From: Actinomycetota bacterium
Lineage (GTDB): Bacteria; Actinomycetota; Actinomycetes; Streptosporangiales; Streptosporangiaceae
Assembly (NCBI GenBank): GCA_003140115.1
Contig: PLIQ01000123.1
Location: forward strand, 3,883-15,247
Length of the DNA: 11,365 nucleotides
Direction of reading: 5' to 3'
This document shows, one piece after another, positions 8,699 through 11,365 of the stretch (its first letter is position 1; every line of letters begins with the position of its first letter). A model generated the notes under the pieces. The model was not told the origin of the DNA. It made no database searches and saw nothing but the letters and a program-made list of their open reading frames with translations. The translations under genes and the position numbers were made by a program.

Positions 8699-9609
8699 CG
8701 GGCCCCGCCCTCCGGCTCGAAGTCTGGCCAGACCGTGGCCATGCCGGACTCCAGGTCATGCGACGGCGCGTACCCGATCGCCCTGGCCGCCGAGATGTCC
8801 ACCACCACGGCCGGCATCTCGCCGTTGGGGACCGGCACATGCTCCACCGGGATGGCCGCGCCGGTCACCCGGCGCGCGGTCTCCACCATGTCGTTCACCG
8901 TCACCGACCGGCCGGAGCCCAGGATCAGCGGTCCGGTGTGCCGGGCCCGCCAGGCGGCCAGCACCCCCTGCACCACGTCGTCCACGTGCACCACGTCGCG
9001 GAGCATGGTCCCGTCCCCGCGGACCTGGACGCCCTCGCCATCGCGCGCCGCGCGCATCAACCGGGGAATGAAGCTGTCCTTCTCGGCCATTCCCGGGCCG
9101 TAGACGTTGGAGAACCGCAGCGCCGCGCCCGCGATGCCGTAGGAGTTGGCGTAGGCGCTCAGCAGCATCTCCGCCGCCGCCTTGGTCCCGCCGTACGGGG
9201 TCATCGGACGCAGCGCGTTCTGCTCGGTAATCACCGCGCTGCCCACGTTGCCGGTGACGGCGTTGGTGGACGCGAGCAGGAAGCTGCCCACCTCGTTCTC
9301 CCGGGCCTGCTCGAGCAGTCGGGCCGTGGCGTCCACGTTGAGGCGGTACGTGCTGACCGGGTCGTTCACCGAGGCCACCACGTAGGTGAAGGCGGCGAGG
9401 TGGATGATCACGTCGGTCCCCGGACGGACCGCCCGCTCCGGCACCCCGGGATCGCACAGGTCCCCGGTGACCGAGTGCACCTCGGGGTCCGGGAACGCCC
9501 GCAGGTCGGCCACGGTCACCTCGTGCCCCTCGGCCAGCAGAGCGCGGACCACTCTGCGGCCGATGAAGCCGGCGCCGCCGGTCACCAGGACGCGGGAACG
9601 ATCAGCCAT
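8695..9609 (-). CDS. NAD-dependent sugar-nucleotide epimerase/dehydratase
   Basis: 304 residues, extended SDR family. It is likely to act on an NDP-hexose in the cytosol, supplying the donor for the coupled glycosyltransferase. The NAD-binding motif TGGAGFIG (10-17), the catalytic serine region LLASTNAV (111-118), YGGTK (Y139, K143) and RFSNVYGPG (165-173) followed by RDVVHVDD (204-211) are all visible. It resembles GalE/RfbB-type enzymes, but the reaction (4-epimerase, 4,6-dehydratase or other) cannot be told from sequence alone. ATG 9609 is chosen because GGAG lies 4 nt upstream and the Rossmann strand then starts at residue 6; an upstream in-frame ATG at 9642 has no better site. It is the first gene of a two-gene operon. 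Confidence 0.9.
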   Translation of the reverse strand: MADRSRVLVTGGAGFIGRRVVRALLAEGHEVTVADLRAFPDPEVHSVTGDLCDPGVPERAVRPGTDVIIHLAAFTYVVASVNDPVSTYRLNVDATARLLEQARENEVGSFLLASTNAVTGNVGSAVITEQNALRPMTPYGGTKAAAEMLLSAYANSYGIAGAALRFSNVYGPGMAEKDSFIPRLMRAARDGEGVQVRGDGTMLRDVVHVDDVVQGVLAAWRARHTGPLILGSGRSVTVNDMVETARRVTGAAIPVEHVPVPNGEMPAVVVDISAARAIGYAPSHDLESGMATVWPDFEPEGGAR

Positions 9610-9681
9610 GCGTGCTCCGTTCAGCATCTGAATATCTGTCATGTTGTCGTGTGCACGCCACGTCGCGCACGACACGCGTAC

Positions 9682-9804
9682 AGCCCGGGCCTTAGGCCCG
9701 GCTGCCGCAAAACGGCGTGAATCGCCATCCGGTTTTGTACCGGGTTTCCGTTGGCACACGCTACCCGGACCCGCTGAGAGTTTGCTGGTGAATGGCTGGC
9801 AAAC
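9682..9804. other. Cluster of four stem-loops in the epimerase/cobH divergent region
   Basis: A strong hairpin at 9682-9703 (9 bp with one bulged C, TTA loop) is followed by GCCG-caaaa-CGGC (9704-9716), CCGGT-tttgt-ACCGG (9729-9743) and GTTTGC...GCAAAC (9780-9785 with 9799-9804). They lie in the 293-bp non-coding stretch 9610-9902. This could be the structured leader of the B12 genes or of the epimerase operon. A canonical cobalamin riboswitch was looked for and not found. Confidence 0.4.
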
Positions 9805-9902
9805 GTACGGTTCCGGAGGAGACTCTCGGTCTGGGACCCTCGCCAGTTTACTCGGCCTTAACCTACCGTCCGCCCAGCCGACGACGCGATAGGGATGATC
9901 AT

Positions 9903-10520
9903 GTGACGCCCGCCGACCCCGGCTTCGATCCGGCCCTGGCCGAGTCGTACCGCATTCTGCGGTCCCGGCTCGACCTGAGCGGGCTGCCTCCGCTCAGCCG
10001 GGCGGTGACCGAGCACGTCATCCACGCCACCGCCGACTTCGACTACGTGACCGACCTGGTCTGCGACGAGCTCGCGCTGGCCGCCGGAATCGGCGCGCTG
10101 CGGCGCGGCGCCGCCGTAGTGGCCGACGTGCCCACGGTCGCGTCCGGCGTCACCGGGTACCCGGTGATCTGCAAGGCGGGCGACTCGCTGGCCGCCCGCC
10201 TGGCCCGCACCGCGAACATCACCGTCAGCGCGGCCGCGGTCCGGCTGGCGTTCAGCGCCGCCGGGCCCGGTGCGGTCTGGCTGGTCGGCAGCACGCCGGC
10301 CGCGCTGTTCGAGATCATGGCCCGGCAGGTCGAGCCCGCCCTGGTCATCGGCGTGCCGGTCGGATTCGTCGGCGCAGCGGAGGCCAAGGACGCGCTGCGC
10401 CGCAGCGGCCTGGCCTCCCTGAGCAACCGCACCGAGAAGGGCGGTCCGACGGTCGCCGTCGCCGCCTTCGAGGCCCTGCTCCGCCTGGCCAAGGACCCCG
10501 AGGAGGAACCTCGTGCCTGA
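9903..10520 (+). CDS. cobH: Precorrin-8X methylmutase (CobH/CbiC)
   Basis: 205 residues, normal length. The enzyme moves the C-11 methyl group to C-12 of precorrin-8X (or its cobalt form), giving hydrogenobyrinic acid (or cobyrinic acid), a late ring step of cobalamin synthesis. Family features: ESYRILRSRLDLSGLPP near the N-terminus, the catalytic histidine in VIHATADFDYV, GAAVVADVPTVASGVT, the SAAAVRLAF helix and PALVIGVPVGFVGAAEAKD with GGPTVAVAAFEALLRL at the end. The GTG at 9903 is chosen because AGGG is 8 nt upstream and family N-termini begin here; the in-frame ATG at 9792 would add 37 residues without homology. Its last 8 bp overlap bluB-cobT, so the two are translationally coupled. 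Whether the pathway is the aerobic (CobH) or anaerobic (CbiC) version cannot be decided here. Confidence 0.9.
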   Translation: MTPADPGFDPALAESYRILRSRLDLSGLPPLSRAVTEHVIHATADFDYVTDLVCDELALAAGIGALRRGAAVVADVPTVASGVTGYPVICKAGDSLAARLARTANITVSAAAVRLAFSAAGPGAVWLVGSTPAALFEIMARQVEPALVIGVPVGFVGAAEAKDALRRSGLASLSNRTEKGGPTVAVAAFEALLRLAKDPEEEPRA

Positions 10521-11365
10521 CACCCGCCACGACCCAGGCGAGCACCGCTACCCGGACGAGCAGCGGGAGGCCGTGTACCGGGTGATCGCGGAGCGCCGGG
10601 ACGTCCGGCGGGGCTTCCGGCCCGACCCGGTGCCCGCCGACGTGCTCCGCCGGCTGCTCGCGGCCGCCCACCAGGCACCGTCGGTGGGTTTCTCCCAGCC
10701 CTGGGACTTCATCGTGATCACCGACCGGGCCCGGCGGGAGCAGATCGCCGCCCTGGCGCGCAGGCACCGCGACGAGTTCGCCGCCAGCCTGCCCGGCGCG
10801 CGGGCCCGCGCGTTCGACCGGCTGAAGGTCTCCTCGATCCTGGACACCCCGGTCAACATCGTGGTCACCTGCGATCGCACCCGCGGCGGACGGTACACGC
10901 TCGGCCGCCATGTCCAGCCCCAGACCGCGGATTTCTCCAGCGTGCTCGCGGTGGCCAACCTGTGGCTGGCCGCCCGGGCCGAAGGCCTCGGCGTTGGCTG
11001 GGTGAGCTTCTTCGACGAGCGTGAGCTGGCCGCGCAGCTCGGGCTGCCCGCGCACCTGGAGGTGATCGCCTATCTTTGCCTGGGCTACGTGACCGAGTTC
11101 GCGCCCGAACCGGAACTCGCCACGGCCGGGTGGGCGCGCCGCCGGCCGGTGTCGTGGGCGGTGCACGCTGAGGAGTTCGGCCGCCGCGGGCTGCCAGGGG
11201 AGGAACCAGTGGATCCGCTCGCCGACGTGATCGCCGCGATCGTCCCGCCCGACGCGGCGGCGATGACCGCCGCGCGCGAACGGCAGGACCGGATGACCAA
11301 GCCGCGCGGCTCGCTGGGCGTGCTCGAAGAGGTGTCCGTGCGACTGGCCGGCCTGGCCGGCTCCT
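10513..11365 (+). CDS. bluB-cobT: BluB-CobT fusion: 5,6-dimethylbenzimidazole synthase joined to NaMN:DMB phosphoribosyltransferase (partial, runs off the window)
   Basis: One open frame from GTG 10513 to the window end (284 residues seen). Residues 1 to about 228 are BluB, the flavin-destructase that turns reduced FMN and oxygen into dimethylbenzimidazole: RRDVRRGF (28-35, with the key Asp30), SVGFSQPWDF, NIVVTCDRTRGG, HVQPQTADFSS and GVGWVSFF (161-168, Ser165). From about residue 233 the frame reads as the CobT N-terminus: PPDAAAMTAARERQDRMTKP, then GSLG and LAGLAG; CobT activates the base to alpha-ribazole phosphate. No stop codon separates them. GAGGAGG lies 6 nt before the start, inside the end of cobH. 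A possible internal CobT start is listed separately. The remaining CobT sequence and probably more cob genes lie beyond 11365. Confidence 0.9.
   Translation, partial: MPDTRHDPGEHRYPDEQREAVYRVIAERRDVRRGFRPDPVPADVLRRLLAAAHQAPSVGFSQPWDFIVITDRARREQIAALARRHRDEFAASLPGARARAFDRLKVSSILDTPVNIVVTCDRTRGGRYTLGRHVQPQTADFSSVLAVANLWLAARAEGLGVGWVSFFDERELAAQLGLPAHLEVIAYLCLGYVTEFAPEPELATAGWARRRPVSWAVHAEEFGRRGLPGEEPVDPLADVIAAIVPPDAAAMTAARERQDRMTKPRGSLGVLEEVSVRLAGLAGS
11197..11211 (+). promoter_or_regulatory. Internal ribosome binding site and GTG at the BluB/CobT junction
   Basis: GGGGAGGAA (11197-11205) lies 3 nt before an in-frame GTG (11209-11211), and GGAGG has the usual distance to it. The GTG falls exactly where stand-alone CobT proteins would begin (VDPLADVIAAI). 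This looks like the old start of a separate cobT gene kept after loss of the bluB stop codon, and may still give free CobT. Confidence 0.5.

Noticed and set aside
7439..9103. 554-codon open frame on the plus strand
   Set aside because: It runs through the GtrA gene in another frame and then antisense to the glycosyltransferase and epimerase; no motifs.
9682..9703. IS200/IS605-type right-end hairpin or TnpB guide-RNA remnant
   Set aside because: The hairpin with a CTTAGG-like tip is similar in look, but there is no transposase fragment, no target motif and no matching left end.
9640..9900. Cobalamin riboswitch upstream of cobH
   Set aside because: Only faint partial matches to conserved boxes; the CCCGCNACTG core and a proper B12 box (AGYCAGGAGACC) are missing.
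9792..9902. N-terminal extension of CobH from the ATG at 9792
   Set aside because: The added 37 residues have no family similarity and no ribosome binding site; GTG 9903 gives the usual length.

Overview
This is a very GC-rich window with strong G/C at third codon positions, GTG starts beside ATG starts, purine-rich ribosome binding sites and almost no space between convergent genes. It reads as chromosomal DNA of a mycelial actinomycete. Conserved actinobacterial families (an RsbW-type ATP-binding protein, DUF6504, DUF4262) and a Gram-positive LexA-like box support this. I cannot name the genus.

Layout. Positions 1-318 hold no supported gene but carry promoter-like and palindromic sequence. 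Then come an ATP-binding regulatory protein (319-1341, +), a nucleoside hydrolase (1348-2343, -), serine hydroxymethyltransferase glyA (2460-3725, +), a 76-residue conserved hypothetical protein (3722-3952, -) and a DUF4262 protein (4047-4538, -). A divergent intergenic region follows, with a promoter overlapped by a LexA-like box. It drives a DUF6504 gene (4701 onward, +) whose normal stop codon appears to be lost. Next are a zinc-ribbon/metallo-beta-lactamase-fold protein (5016-5825, -) and a UDP-sulfoquinovose synthase homologue (5903-7057, -), separated by a near-perfect long hairpin (5832-5881).

The second half starts with a GtrA-family membrane protein (7278-7889, +). It overlaps tail-to-tail by 172 bp with a family 2 glycosyltransferase (7718-8698, -), which is translationally coupled to an upstream NAD-dependent sugar epimerase (8695-9609, -). 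After a 293-bp divergent region rich in small stem-loops come cobalamin genes: precorrin-8X methylmutase (9903-10520, +) and a single open frame that joins BluB to the N-terminus of CobT (10513 to the window end, +).

How they fit together. The block at about 5.9-9.6 kb looks like a sugar-nucleotide and lipid-linked glycan locus: a sulfoquinovose nucleotide synthase, an epimerase, a polyprenyl-phosphate glycosyltransferase-like enzyme and a flippase-like GtrA protein. The right end is a B12 locus that combines corrin ring maturation with lower-ligand synthesis and activation. The left half is mostly unlinked housekeeping genes. The points most worth checking are the bluB-cobT fusion with a retained internal start, the SOS-type promoter with the broken 3' end of the DUF6504 gene, the repeat-encoded antisense tails of GtrA and the glycosyltransferase, and the hairpin placed directly at the start of the metallo-hydrolase gene.
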